Positions 26,002-34,859 of a stretch of DNA of 64,000 bases are shown one piece after another. Under the pieces are notes generated by a model. That model was not told the DNA's origin. It saw nothing but the letters and a program-made list of their open reading frames with translations, and did not search any database. The position numbers and the translations under genes are program-made. Each line of letters begins with the position of its first letter. The first letter of the stretch is position 1. The DNA comes from JAUILA01 sp050289805 (lineage in GTDB: Bacteria; Bacteroidota; Bacteroidia; Cytophagales; Cyclobacteriaceae): the NCBI GenBank assembly GCA_050289805.1, contig JBNKGL010000001.1:273543-337542 (forward strand), in the 5' to 3' direction.

Positions 26002-27667
26002 CCATTCGGTTGTGATAATAATACAGGGTGGTGAGGTCCATCGTTATGATGTCGCCTTGTTTATTGAAGATCAGGGGACGTTTGGCGTGGTACATGCCGA
26101 CATTATCGATACCAAACCGAATTACCTTGTCGATGTCGCCGCGCAGATGGGGGGCAATATTCAGTTTGCCTTCTTTTTTAAGCTTAAAGACTTCATTTCT
26201 CAAATGCTGGAATTCATCACGGAATTCCTGGTAGGTGATGAAAAGCTCTTCCTCTGGAATCCTCAGAAAGTCATACAGATCCAGTTTATTATATCGTTTT
26301 CGCCAGATTACAAACGCGGTAAAGGCCACCAGGTGGCTGGCAAAAACACGGTTGATGCGATGATATTCCTTTACAATCACCTCGGCCAGCTGCCGTGTGT
26401 ATTCGGCTTCCCGCTGTCTGTTAACCGTGAGTTTCCCATCGGACATGAAATAATCCCTGGTGTCAATAAATCGTCCCTGCCCGTCAATGCTTCTGCCCTT
26501 GTTATCCACGCGGTTGCCAAGCAGGTCAAGACCAGGACCAATAGAAACCGATATGTCCGATCCTTTGGCGAAGAACTTGAACAGGAATTTGGTCATTTTA
26601 TAGGATGTGGAAAATTCATCCGTTTCAATGTAAAAACGTTCCTGGCCCTTCATGGCAAGGTATTGTTTGATCAGACTGGGTGCTTCAAGTACAAAATTGT
26701 AGTTAAGGGTAACGGGAACAATGAATATTTTTCGCGGATTTCCTGCAGTGTTTTCCATGTACAGGCCACGCTGGGCTTCCATAGCCGTACCCAATAAGCC
26801 CAGCTTCAGATGGGTCTCAATTTTACCCGACCTGGAGCGTGTACCGCCGGGGAAGAAAAGACTGTGCGCACCTTCCTGAAGGGCCAGCATGCTATAGGTT
26901 TTCAGGGTTTCCAGGTAAATAGGATTTTTCTTCCTTCGGTCTACCTTGTATGCCCCCAGGCTGTTCATAAAGTATGCGAATATCTTAATATTGAAGAGGT
27001 TCAGTCCCGCACCATAGATAAAGGCCGGGAGGCCGAGTGAATGTATGATCCATCCAATCAATATGGAATCAAGATTGCTGAAGTGGGTAGGCACCATCAC
27101 CACGGTTCCGATTTTCGCCAGCTTTCGAAGCTGCTTTGTCTTTCCGATGATCTGGATCTTGTCACGCAAAGTGTATTCATTTCTGAAAAATGCACCGAAA
27201 CGCTTGACCCGGGTGGCATTCAGCAGTCGGGCAAACCCGAATTTGACCATTTCACGGGCCATCTTATAATGACTTTGCTTGAAATTCCCGGCAATTTCAT
27301 TTGTGTACCGGTACACGATCCTTTCCAGAATCAGGCGTTCCTTTGCCTCCGTATGCTGGGAGCCTACAAGGTCGACGAGGTCATTTTTTACTTCCGACCA
27401 GAATTTTCCCTCATCGGGCGGATCTACTTTCCAGGGGTTTTGCTTAATGCGGAGTTTTTCGAGATACAGTGTGGTTTCCAGTTCTTCACGAAGTTTCTCC
27501 TTTCCTTTTGTGTTGGCGATGATCCTGTCTACAGTCGTCTGAACTACATATTCAATAAACTGCTTCCGGTTTTTTGAGAGGCGCACAACCGGCCAGTCTG
27601 CCGTTCCCGGAAGGATCGGTTTGTATTTCTTATTTCGTGTAGGTTTATCCACCAAAGCCTCAGCCAT
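25973..27667 (-). CDS. Long PlsB/PlsC-type glycerol-phosphate acyltransferase
   Basis: 564 residues. Central acyltransferase domain with the catalytic HFSNLD (H195-x4-D200), the second motif around AFIYGAGLNLFN and the third motif FFPGGTRSRSG (about 278-288). Long helical N-terminal (1-180) and C-terminal (390-564) extensions make it resemble GPAT-like PlsB rather than the 240-residue PlsC. Probably acylates glycerol-3-phosphate or lysophosphatidate at the inner membrane. It overlaps gpsA by 29 bases, so the enzyme that makes glycerol-3-phosphate and one likely to use it are co-translated. Confidence 0.88.
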   Translation of the reverse strand: MAEALVDKPTRNKKYKPILPGTADWPVVRLSKNRKQFIEYVVQTTVDRIIANTKGKEKLREELETTLYLEKLRIKQNPWKVDPPDEGKFWSEVKNDLVDLVGSQHTEAKERLILERIVYRYTNEIAGNFKQSHYKMAREMVKFGFARLLNATRVKRFGAFFRNEYTLRDKIQIIGKTKQLRKLAKIGTVVMVPTHFSNLDSILIGWIIHSLGLPAFIYGAGLNLFNIKIFAYFMNSLGAYKVDRRKKNPIYLETLKTYSMLALQEGAHSLFFPGGTRSRSGKIETHLKLGLLGTAMEAQRGLYMENTAGNPRKIFIVPVTLNYNFVLEAPSLIKQYLAMKGQERFYIETDEFSTSYKMTKFLFKFFAKGSDISVSIGPGLDLLGNRVDNKGRSIDGQGRFIDTRDYFMSDGKLTVNRQREAEYTRQLAEVIVKEYHRINRVFASHLVAFTAFVIWRKRYNKLDLYDFLRIPEEELFITYQEFRDEFQHLRNEVFKLKKEGKLNIAPHLRGDIDKVIRFGIDNVGMYHAKRPLIFNKQGDIITMDLTTLYYYHNRMDGYDLESKV

Positions 27668-27700
27668 ACTATAACGCTTTGAAGTAAATATAAGTAGTTT

Positions 27701-28369
27701 TTATTCAACTTCTTGAAATAGGTTGGCCGGCAATGACTTTTGCAGATAGGCTGTCGCCTGGGTATAGGGTTCAGGCACCTCAAACCTGAGATGAATTTCA
27801 TTTTCCCTTGCGTTCATTCCCAGTATTTTACGTCCGAACGGGGCTTCGGCACGCGACAGAAATATTTGGGTGCCCTCGGGAATGACACCATCGGTAATAA
27901 ATTTCTGAAGTTCAGCATCCGGCACAGCGAGGTAAACCAGCGGATCATTATTTCGCAGCTGAGCGCCTGCAAACTGAACGAAAGCCTTCAGGTGCGGGGA
28001 AGTATTGGAAATGAAGAAATCATAATCCTTAACTGTTGTTGATACCGTAAGTGCTTCTGTTCCCGTATAGCCATAATACATCAGAAAAAGGCCGGCGAGT
28101 ACGATGAGAAGTAATATCCAGAACGCGCCGAAGGTTTTTATGAGGGCCACCAGGGCAAGGGGCGTGATAATGCCTCCAATCACAAGCGGAAGCCAGAGGA
28201 TCCGATGACGGATCATAAGATTTTTAATCTGTTCCCGGGGAAAAACTTCTTTTTTATCGCCAGCCTGACGTACCACTATACCTCCCATGGTAAGGAAGAC
28301 TTCTGAGGATGGGTTTTTTGCCTGGCCAAGGGGGCATCGGGCGATTACGGGCGAACCTTCAACAAACAT
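27701..28369 (-). CDS. Uncharacterised membrane protein
   Basis: 222 residues from the ATG at 28369, which lies two bases past the stop of the upstream small gene. Residues about 63-110 form two membrane segments (LVIGGIITPLALVALI and ILLLIVLAGLFLMYYGYTG); the N-terminal part is a small beta-rich domain and the C-terminal part (from about 118) is soluble. No family is recognised. Context: 33 bases upstream of the long acyltransferase gene, so it may belong to the phospholipid operon. Confidence 0.7.
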   Translation of the reverse strand: MFVEGSPVIARCPLGQAKNPSSEVFLTMGGIVVRQAGDKKEVFPREQIKNLMIRHRILWLPLVIGGIITPLALVALIKTFGAFWILLLIVLAGLFLMYYGYTGTEALTVSTTVKDYDFFISNTSPHLKAFVQFAGAQLRNNDPLVYLAVPDAELQKFITDGVIPEGTQIFLSRAEAPFGRKILGMNARENEIHLRFEVPEPYTQATAYLQKSLPANLFQEVE

Positions 28370-28370
28370 A

Positions 28371-28610
28371 TTATAATAGTCTTTCCTGTGCGGAAACAGT
28401 ATCCATGTGCATTTCATGAAAACGGCGGGTTACACCCTTCATGAACTCCGTATCCATTAAAACGGGAATCTCGGATTCACTGATATCCATCTGATCAATC
28501 TTAAAGGATTGTTCGTACGGACCGCTTTCGATCTTGATGATAAATTTACCATTCCAGTCGAAAAGGCTTATTTTATATAGTTCGTGGGGGATATCTCCGA
28601 TAACTCGCAT
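28371..28610 (-). CDS. Small uncharacterised protein
   Basis: 79 residues, soluble, mixed alpha/beta, with no cysteine and no signal sequence. Contains HELYKISLFDWNGKFIIKIE and QMDISESEIPVLMDTEFMKG. No family recognised. One base separates its stop from the ATG of the next gene, so the two are almost certainly one transcript. Its coding character (acidic, balanced composition, in-frame ATG at 28610) supports a real gene. Confidence 0.6.
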   Translation of the reverse strand: MRVIGDIPHELYKISLFDWNGKFIIKIESGPYEQSFKIDQMDISESEIPVLMDTEFMKGVTRRFHEMHMDTVSAQERLL

Positions 28611-28727
28611 ACTAGCAGGGTATAGAATTCGTTAATTCATTGATTTGTCAACAAGGCAACAAAACTTTAGACAAATATTGTAACTTATTCTTTAAATTTA
28701 ATGTTCACATAACCGAGATTAGTAGCA

Positions 28728-31673
28728 TTGTTTCCTGATTTGAAGATATACAGCAGGCTTTCCGGATGGCTGCGGGCCATAATGGTGTTGGGAATTTTCC
28801 TGATTTCAGCAACATCTTCCTATGCAACACACCTTCGTGCCGGTGAGATTACCGTAGAGAAAGTGGATGGCTGTGGAAGCCTTACCGTAAAAATTACCAT
28901 TACCGTTTTTACCGATACCGGTTCCGATATCAATTTTGGTGACGGGTTTCTCTTTTTTGGAGATGGAACGGATCCTATCGTTCTTCCTACGATAGAGGAG
29001 GATACGCGGCCAGATCTCGGTCCGGAAGTTGGAATTGCTTCATTCTCCATTGAATATACCTATTCTTCGCCCGGTGTATATAAGATCGGCTATTTGGAGC
29101 CCAACCGGAATGACGACATTGTAAACGTCGGAAATTCGGTGAACACGACTTTCTATGTGGAAACACAGATTATCATCAGTCCGTTTGTAGGCTGCAATAA
29201 TAGCCCTGTGCTGCTGATCCCGCCTATTGACAGGGCATGTCCCGGAGTGGCATTCTATCACAATCCGGGCGCCTTCGATCCGGATGGCGACAGTATTGCG
29301 TTTGAGCTGGTGATTCCGAAGAAAGAAAAAGATACCAATGTTGACAACTGGACGAACCCTGCCGATCTGAGCGATAGCAACGAGGATGAAACCGGTGCTG
29401 CCACCTTTTCAATTGACCCCATAACGGGTGAGCTTGAATGGAATGCCCCGACCATTACGGGGGAATATACGGTTGCCTTCATAGTGAAGGAATACAGAAA
29501 ACTGGATGGTGAATACGTGCAGCTCGGTTATGTAACCCGGGACATGCAGATCATCGTGGAGGATTGCGATAATGAGCGTCCTGAGCTTGAAATTCCTGAT
29601 GATATATGCGTAGAAGCCGGAACCCTGATCGATGCCGAAATTTTGGGATTTGACCCCGATTTCGATAGCGTTAAAATCGAGGTTTTCAGTGAAATTCTCA
29701 ATAACGGAAATGTATCGTATTCGCCAAACCCGGCGAGGTTCCAGACTGTGGAGCCCAACGGGGCGAAATTGAATTTCCAGTGGCAGACTACCTGTGCGGA
29801 TGTTCGTACGAATGCATACCAGGTAATTTTCAAGATTACCGATAAGCCTCCGAGAACAGGCAGTCCGCCGATCAAACAGCCCAGCCTGGTGAGTTTTGCG
29901 ACATGGAATATCACCGTTGTCGGACCGAGTCCCGAAGTAACGGGCGTTACGCAGGATGGTCAGGGACTGCTGTTGAACTGGGATCGTTACAATCAAATAT
30001 GCCAGGATAACCTGGGCAGGGATATCGCCAGTAATTTCGAGATCTGGAGGAGGATAGATTCCAATCCGTATATGCCTGACGAATGTGAGACCGGAATCAG
30101 GGAAGATGCAGGCTATGAGCTGATCGGTACAGCACCGATTGATGCAACGAGCTTCAAGGACAATAACCTCGTTGCGGCAGCGAAATATTGCTACAGGATC
30201 GTTGCGGTCTTCCCTACGGCGGGTGCCCCCAGGAGTATCGTTTCTGATGAGGTATGTTATGAATTTGTTCCGGCAGACAAGCCGGTCATTACCCACGTGT
30301 CGATCGATAAGACCGGCACGACCGATGGTGAAATTATTGTAGGATGGAGAGAGCCATTCCCGCAGGATCTTGATCCGAATGTTTATCCGCATCCATACCG
30401 TTATATCATTGAACGGAATGAAGGCGCGAATAACACAGGCGGATTTACAGAGGTGGCAACCGTGACGGTTAATAGTGCTACTACCGACAGCCTTGGTATT
30501 CGTGATACGGGATTGAATACCCGGGACCTGATCTATAATTACCGGATACGTCTTGAAATACCGAACGGACCGGGTGGAAGCAATGATCCGCTTTTCTCCG
30601 AGCAGGCCTCGACGGTTCGCCTTGATCCAACACCCTTATTCCAGGAGATTGAACTCAACTGGAATGCTCAGGTACCCTGGTCCAATGTAATTTCTTCCCC
30701 TCCAGGCTCCGAACACCTGGTGTATCGCGGTTTTGAAGGAGATTCGGAAGAAGACCTTGTATTGATCGCAAGGGTGGATGTGAACGGGAACGGGTTCCGG
30801 TATCTTGATGCCGGTCCGCTTGACAATAATCTGCTGTATTGCTACAGGGTGCTTACAAAGGGAACGTATGGTAATCCAAATATCACAACTCCCTTACTCA
30901 ACTATTCACAGATCACCTGTACGCAGCCCAGCGATTCAATTCCGCCATGTGCTCCGTTGATTACGGTGAATAATCCTTCATGCGAGGAATTCCTGGCTAC
31001 CGCTTCCTGTAATTTTGACAATTTCAGTAATGAGCTCACCTGGGATACGGATTTCGGCAGCGACTGTCAGAATGATATTCGCACCTACGAGATCTGGTAC
31101 AAACCGGATACCGAAAGTGAATATCGTTTGGTCGGAACTTCGCCAACCACTTCATTTATACACGACCGGGATGAGAACGGGCAGTTGTTAACGTCCTTCA
31201 AGGGATGTTATAAGGTCCGTGCGATAGACCGTTCGAATAATGTTGGTGAATTCAGTGAAGAAGTATGCGTGGATAATTGTCCGTACTATGAACTTCCGAA
31301 CGTGTTCACTCCAAACGGTGACGGTTGTAATGATGTCTTCAGCGCCTATCATGACCGTGGTGGAGTGGATGAATCAGGCTTTGGAAAATGCGGCGATATC
31401 GATGCCTCCAAATGTGCCCGGTTTGTGCGACGTGTAGATCTTACGATCTATAACCGTTGGGGAGGAGTTGTTTATACCTACACTGGTTTTGGTCCTTCAG
31501 AGCGGACCGACGAAAATTCCAATTCAATTTATATTGATTGGGATGGTGTTGGTGATAACGGCAACGAGGTAGCCTCCGGAGTATATTACTACCAGGCGGA
31601 AGTGACATTCGATGTTGTTGATCCTTCAACTGCCAAACAGACGATAAAGGGATGGGTCCAGATCCTTCGTTAA
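28728..31673 (+). CDS. Large secreted T9SS cargo with gliding-motility-associated C-terminal domain
   Basis: 981 residues. Signal peptide about 1-33, then PKD/cadherin-like beta domains (about 34-400, including FDPDGDSIAFELVIP and TITGEYTVAFIVKEY), fibronectin type III-like repeats (about 400-850), and from about 857 the CHU-type sorting domain starting LPNVFTPNGDGCND with IYNRWGGVVY and ending GWVQILR. That C-terminal domain (TIGR04131, type B) directs export by the type IX secretion system. The protein is probably a surface adhesin or matrix protein. Start is taken as TTG at 28728; the first in-frame ATG (28782) would shorten the signal peptide. Confidence 0.88.
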   Translation: MFPDLKIYSRLSGWLRAIMVLGIFLISATSSYATHLRAGEITVEKVDGCGSLTVKITITVFTDTGSDINFGDGFLFFGDGTDPIVLPTIEEDTRPDLGPEVGIASFSIEYTYSSPGVYKIGYLEPNRNDDIVNVGNSVNTTFYVETQIIISPFVGCNNSPVLLIPPIDRACPGVAFYHNPGAFDPDGDSIAFELVIPKKEKDTNVDNWTNPADLSDSNEDETGAATFSIDPITGELEWNAPTITGEYTVAFIVKEYRKLDGEYVQLGYVTRDMQIIVEDCDNERPELEIPDDICVEAGTLIDAEILGFDPDFDSVKIEVFSEILNNGNVSYSPNPARFQTVEPNGAKLNFQWQTTCADVRTNAYQVIFKITDKPPRTGSPPIKQPSLVSFATWNITVVGPSPEVTGVTQDGQGLLLNWDRYNQICQDNLGRDIASNFEIWRRIDSNPYMPDECETGIREDAGYELIGTAPIDATSFKDNNLVAAAKYCYRIVAVFPTAGAPRSIVSDEVCYEFVPADKPVITHVSIDKTGTTDGEIIVGWREPFPQDLDPNVYPHPYRYIIERNEGANNTGGFTEVATVTVNSATTDSLGIRDTGLNTRDLIYNYRIRLEIPNGPGGSNDPLFSEQASTVRLDPTPLFQEIELNWNAQVPWSNVISSPPGSEHLVYRGFEGDSEEDLVLIARVDVNGNGFRYLDAGPLDNNLLYCYRVLTKGTYGNPNITTPLLNYSQITCTQPSDSIPPCAPLITVNNPSCEEFLATASCNFDNFSNELTWDTDFGSDCQNDIRTYEIWYKPDTESEYRLVGTSPTTSFIHDRDENGQLLTSFKGCYKVRAIDRSNNVGEFSEEVCVDNCPYYELPNVFTPNGDGCNDVFSAYHDRGGVDESGFGKCGDIDASKCARFVRRVDLTIYNRWGGVVYTYTGFGPSERTDENSNSIYIDWDGVGDNGNEVASGVYYYQAEVTFDVVDPSTAKQTIKGWVQILR

Positions 31674-32083
31674 ACAGAAACGGTTCACCTATCATATTCT
31701 TCGACGGTGTATGCAACCTTTGCAACGGCTTTGTAAATTTTATCATTGACCGGGACCGCAAGGGATTATTCAAATTTTCCTCGCTGCAGTCGGACGCTGC
31801 CCGTGAATTGCTGGCGGCTTATCCTGATATCATTACCGGAGATGATCCTGAAAGTGTTGTATTGCTTACCGGTGACGGACGGGTATTTTCCGAGAGTGAC
31901 GCAGTGCTGGAGATTGCAGGTCTGATGGGGGGAGTTTGGCCAGCTTTTAAGGCGTTCAAAGTGTTCCCCCGTGGATTCCGGGATGCCGTTTACCGCTGGG
32001 TCGCGCGAAACCGATATCGCTGGTTTGGAAAGCGTGATGTATGCAGGATGCCCACACCGGAGCTGAAAGGTCGATTTGTCTGA
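31652..32083 (+). CDS. DCC-family thiol-disulfide oxidoreductase-like protein (DUF393)
   Basis: 143 residues. Opens with the family signature IIFFDGVCNLCNGFVNFIID (D-G-x-C-x-x-C, about 15-24) followed by FKFSSLQSD. The DCC family has a thioredoxin-like fold and a CxxC active site; its substrates are unknown. The start lies 22 bases inside the end of the large T9SS gene, in another frame, so it is probably translated from the same message. Confidence 0.9.
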   Translation: MGPDPSLNRNGSPIIFFDGVCNLCNGFVNFIIDRDRKGLFKFSSLQSDAARELLAAYPDIITGDDPESVVLLTGDGRVFSESDAVLEIAGLMGGVWPAFKAFKVFPRGFRDAVYRWVARNRYRWFGKRDVCRMPTPELKGRFV

Positions 32084-32114
32084 AAAGGTTGAGCAATCAG
32101 GATGCATAATGTTT

Positions 32115-32144
32115 TTTGGTTAGCATTGGAAATCCCTAACTTTG
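32115..32144 (+). promoter_or_regulatory. Bacteroidota-type promoter of fabD
   Basis: TTTG at 32115-32118 and TAACTTTG at 32137-32144 with an 18-base spacer; both match the -33/-7 consensus exactly. The leader to the fabD ATG at 32170 would be about 20 bases. Clearest promoter in the window. Confidence 0.7.
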
Positions 32145-32169
32145 CGCCCATCAGAAAAAACACCGTAAC

Positions 32170-33042
32170 ATGACAGCATATGTATTTCCGGGCCAGGGTG
32201 CCCAGTTTCCCGGTATGGGGAAAGATCTTTACGAGCAAAATGAACAGGCACGCGCACTTTTTGAGCGCGCTAATGAAATCCTCGGTTTCCGGATCACGGA
32301 TATCATGTTTGAGGGTACGGCTGAAGAGCTGAAACAAACCAAAGTTACACAGCCTGCAATCTTTCTTCATTCTGTAATCCTGGCATTAACCTCCGATAAT
32401 TTCGCCCCTGACATGGTGGCGGGTCATTCACTTGGTGAATTTTCCGCACTTGTGGCAAATAAGACCCTTGATTTTGAGGATGGGCTGAAGCTTGTTTTTC
32501 AGCGTGCGCTGGCGATGCAAAAGGCCTGTGAGATCAATCCGTCTACGATGGCAGCAATCCTGGGACTGGACGATAAGGTTGTGGAGGACGTTTGCGCGGG
32601 TATTGATGAGGTTGTAGTGGCGGCCAACTATAACTGCCCGGGTCAGCTGGTAATTTCCGGTTCCAATGCGGGCATCGAGATTGCCTGCGAAAAGATGAAG
32701 GAAGCGGGTGCAAAGCGGGCGTTGCCATTACCAGTAGGCGGAGCGTTTCATTCGCCCTTGATGGAGCCGGCACGTGCCGAGCTTGCGGCAGCGATTGAGT
32801 CGACAACATTCAATACGCCTATATGCCCTGTATATCAGAATGCCAATGCCCTGCCGTCTACCGATGTGGCGGCAATCCGGGAACAGCTGATCATACAGCT
32901 CACTGCCCCCGTACGCTGGACGCAATCGGTTCAAAAGATGGTGGAGGACGGTGCCACAAAATTCATCGAATGCGGGCCGGGGAAAGTCCTGCAGGGATTG
33001 ATCCGCAAGATCGCTCCTGAGGCGGAAGTGGAATCGATCTGA
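32170..33042 (+). CDS. fabD: Malonyl-CoA:ACP transacylase
   Basis: 290 residues. Transfers malonyl groups to acyl carrier protein for fatty-acid elongation. Seen: N-terminal FPGQGAQFPGMGKDL, nucleophile Ser87 in GHSLGEFSAL, active-site His194 in GAFHSPLM, and GPGKVLQGLIRKI at the end. Standard length. Own promoter; it marks the left border of the accessory-looking region that follows. Confidence 0.97.
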   Translation: MTAYVFPGQGAQFPGMGKDLYEQNEQARALFERANEILGFRITDIMFEGTAEELKQTKVTQPAIFLHSVILALTSDNFAPDMVAGHSLGEFSALVANKTLDFEDGLKLVFQRALAMQKACEINPSTMAAILGLDDKVVEDVCAGIDEVVVAANYNCPGQLVISGSNAGIEIACEKMKEAGAKRALPLPVGGAFHSPLMEPARAELAAAIESTTFNTPICPVYQNANALPSTDVAAIREQLIIQLTAPVRWTQSVQKMVEDGATKFIECGPGKVLQGLIRKIAPEAEVESI

Positions 33043-33320
33043 TTATTCAATAGTATTTAAGGCGGTAAAATGGTATCGACCCGCGTATGACGGGATGGAT
33101 GATCATTTTCAATTGTCCGTTGGGAGAAGTATTTTCCCCACAATCAGGGGTTTGGGGTGGACTGATATTAATCGAACATTAGTTTTGATTTGTTTGGGGG
33201 AGCAGTTGGATTGCCCATATTTTTCCAGCCAATAATTTTCTGATCGGAATTTTCGGTTGTCCGTACCAGGGCATATTTTACCCCTGAAAAGGGGGTTCGT
33301 GGGGCATGTTCAACCTTACC

Positions 33321-33953
33321 CTAGTTCAGGGCGATTTGTTCGGTAATAAATTCGAATGATTTTCCGCTTTGAAACTCTATCTTCACCGTGATTTGATGCT
33401 GGTTCGGTGTAATTACCTCGTTTGTTTTGAGGGCAAATAGATAAAGGCTGGATTCGCTTTCAGATCTGCTATCAAGAAAAATACTTTCTCCCATGAAGCC
33501 ATTAAGTGCTTCTTCAAGTGATTGAATCAGGGATTCATTGTAATAATTGTAAGCGCAATCCGATGCATCCAGGCAGCCCGGGGCCACGGATATCGGAATG
33601 AACAAGTTCTTCAATTCACTTCCAGCCGGATAGGTTGAGTTTAGATCGGCGTTACTTCTTATCGAAACGGTTTTTATTTTATCTGTTAGTGAATAGGCTA
33701 AATCAGCTCTCAAATTTCCGCCGAAATTGGTTTTTTGGAGACAATAATTACCACTGCTATTTGTATCCAGCAAAAGTGCGTATTCATTAGCTGTTACTGT
33801 TTCCCCGGAACCGACTGTACTGTTATTGTTAAGCGAATAGTTCCTGATGGAGGAAAAGTCCAGCTGGTAACATAATGTATCTTCTTTTTGAATACAGGAT
33901 TCAAGCAAGCTGTTTGCAAGGACAAAGAACGCGATCAGTATTATTTTTTTCAT
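33321..33953 (-). CDS. Putative lipoprotein, uncharacterised
   Basis: 210 residues. The N-terminus MKKIILIAFFVLANSLLESC has a charged n-region, hydrophobic core and a Cys20 after LLES, an acceptable lipobox. The mature part is rich in Ser, Asn and beta-type strands, with extra cysteines (LCYQLD, NYCLQK, GCLDASDCAYNYY). No family recognised. Flanked by non-coding gaps of about 230-280 bases. Confidence 0.65.
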   Translation of the reverse strand: MKKIILIAFFVLANSLLESCIQKEDTLCYQLDFSSIRNYSLNNNSTVGSGETVTANEYALLLDTNSSGNYCLQKTNFGGNLRADLAYSLTDKIKTVSIRSNADLNSTYPAGSELKNLFIPISVAPGCLDASDCAYNYYNESLIQSLEEALNGFMGESIFLDSRSESESSLYLFALKTNEVITPNQHQITVKIEFQSGKSFEFITEQIALN

Positions 33954-34118
33954 CGAGCAGCAGGATATAATTAAAGAGATTCAATAAAATGCGTTAACCA
34001 CTGATTCTCCTCGTGGAATAAAAGTGCTTAAAAGAAATAACAGTATTTGATTCAGGCCTTTATTTAATTGTTAAATTTTGCCTGATCAGTACTTTCATTT
34101 CAGGTTCCTCATCTGAAT

Positions 34119-34149
34119 CCCTAAGGTATTAGGAAATAATACCTTAAGG
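34119..34149. repeat. Hairpin-forming inverted repeat downstream of the NTF2-like gene
   Basis: TAAGGTATTA (34122-34131) and TAATACCTTA (34137-34146) form a perfect 10-base stem around GGAAA, extended by two more pairs after one mismatch. It lies 40 bases beyond the end of the gene at 34187 but lacks a good T tract on the minus strand, so it could be an mRNA 3-prime stabiliser, a weak terminator or an operator. Confidence 0.55.
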
Positions 34150-34186
34150 ATTAATTTATTTCACTTTAAACACTGGCATCCGGATC

Positions 34187-34771
34187 TTAAGAATTCAATG
34201 CCTTTCTCAATTGCTTTCTTGTTCTAAGGAACAGGAAAGTTGGAATCAAGGCAATGACCAGCCCTAAAAGCAGGCCTTGAAATACAAATCTTAGTGTTTG
34301 AGGAGTTTCAATATCATGCCTGTGATTCCAGAATTCAACGATTTTACCATCTTCAATCCTGAATACATTGATAATGTTGAATGGTTTTGTAGTACCAAGT
34401 ATGAAACGACCTAACAATGTTTTTGGGTTGTCAAACGAGGAAGTCCAATGCGTGACAACTAAATTACCTTCCGCGACCTGGTAATTAATTTTACCACCAA
34501 GCTCTCCATTCTCCCAGAAGAAATCGGCAATATTTTTTTGCTCAATGGCAGCTTCGGTAATTCCTTTTCGATCACCAATGTCATGAACCACATATTGATC
34601 CGCAACATATTTTTTATAATTCTCTGTGTTGTTAGAGAACCACAAATCTTCGTAAAATGCCCGTGCAATCGCCTTGTTGGCTTCAGGACTATTTTGGGAA
34701 TTGGTGCTGTTTTGTGAATGAATCACCTGTGTGCTCAGGCAGATAGTCACTATTAATACTATTTTTCTCAT
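34187..34771 (-). CDS. Secreted/membrane SnoaL (NTF2)-like protein
   Basis: 194 residues: signal peptide (MRKIVLIVTICLSTQVIHSQ), an NTF2-fold domain of the SnoaL-like polyketide cyclase type (about 28-155, with AIARAFYEDLW, YVVHDIGDR and FRIEDGKIVEFWNHRHD), then a C-terminal membrane span (about 165-184) with a basic tail (RTRKQLRKALNS). The SnoaL fold may be a small-molecule enzyme or binding domain. A signal peptide plus C-terminal anchor is unusual for this fold and would place the domain in the periplasm. Confidence 0.78.
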   Translation of the reverse strand: MRKIVLIVTICLSTQVIHSQNSTNSQNSPEANKAIARAFYEDLWFSNNTENYKKYVADQYVVHDIGDRKGITEAAIEQKNIADFFWENGELGGKINYQVAEGNLVVTHWTSSFDNPKTLLGRFILGTTKPFNIINVFRIEDGKIVEFWNHRHDIETPQTLRFVFQGLLLGLVIALIPTFLFLRTRKQLRKALNS

Positions 34772-34859
34772 GATCGTCTTTTTTTATGCAAACTATGGCA
34801 CACGGACTATCATGCATTAATGCCAAAAGCCGCTTGATTAGTGCAATTGGACGAAAACA

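Noticed and set aside
26012..26797. 261-residue open frame antisense to the acyltransferase
   Set aside because: Sits opposite clear catalytic motifs (HFSNLD, FPGGTRS) and has no recognisable domain.
29409..30392. 327-residue open frame antisense to the large T9SS gene
   Set aside because: Contained in a well-supported gene with domain structure; its translation has an unnatural Arg/Ile-rich composition.
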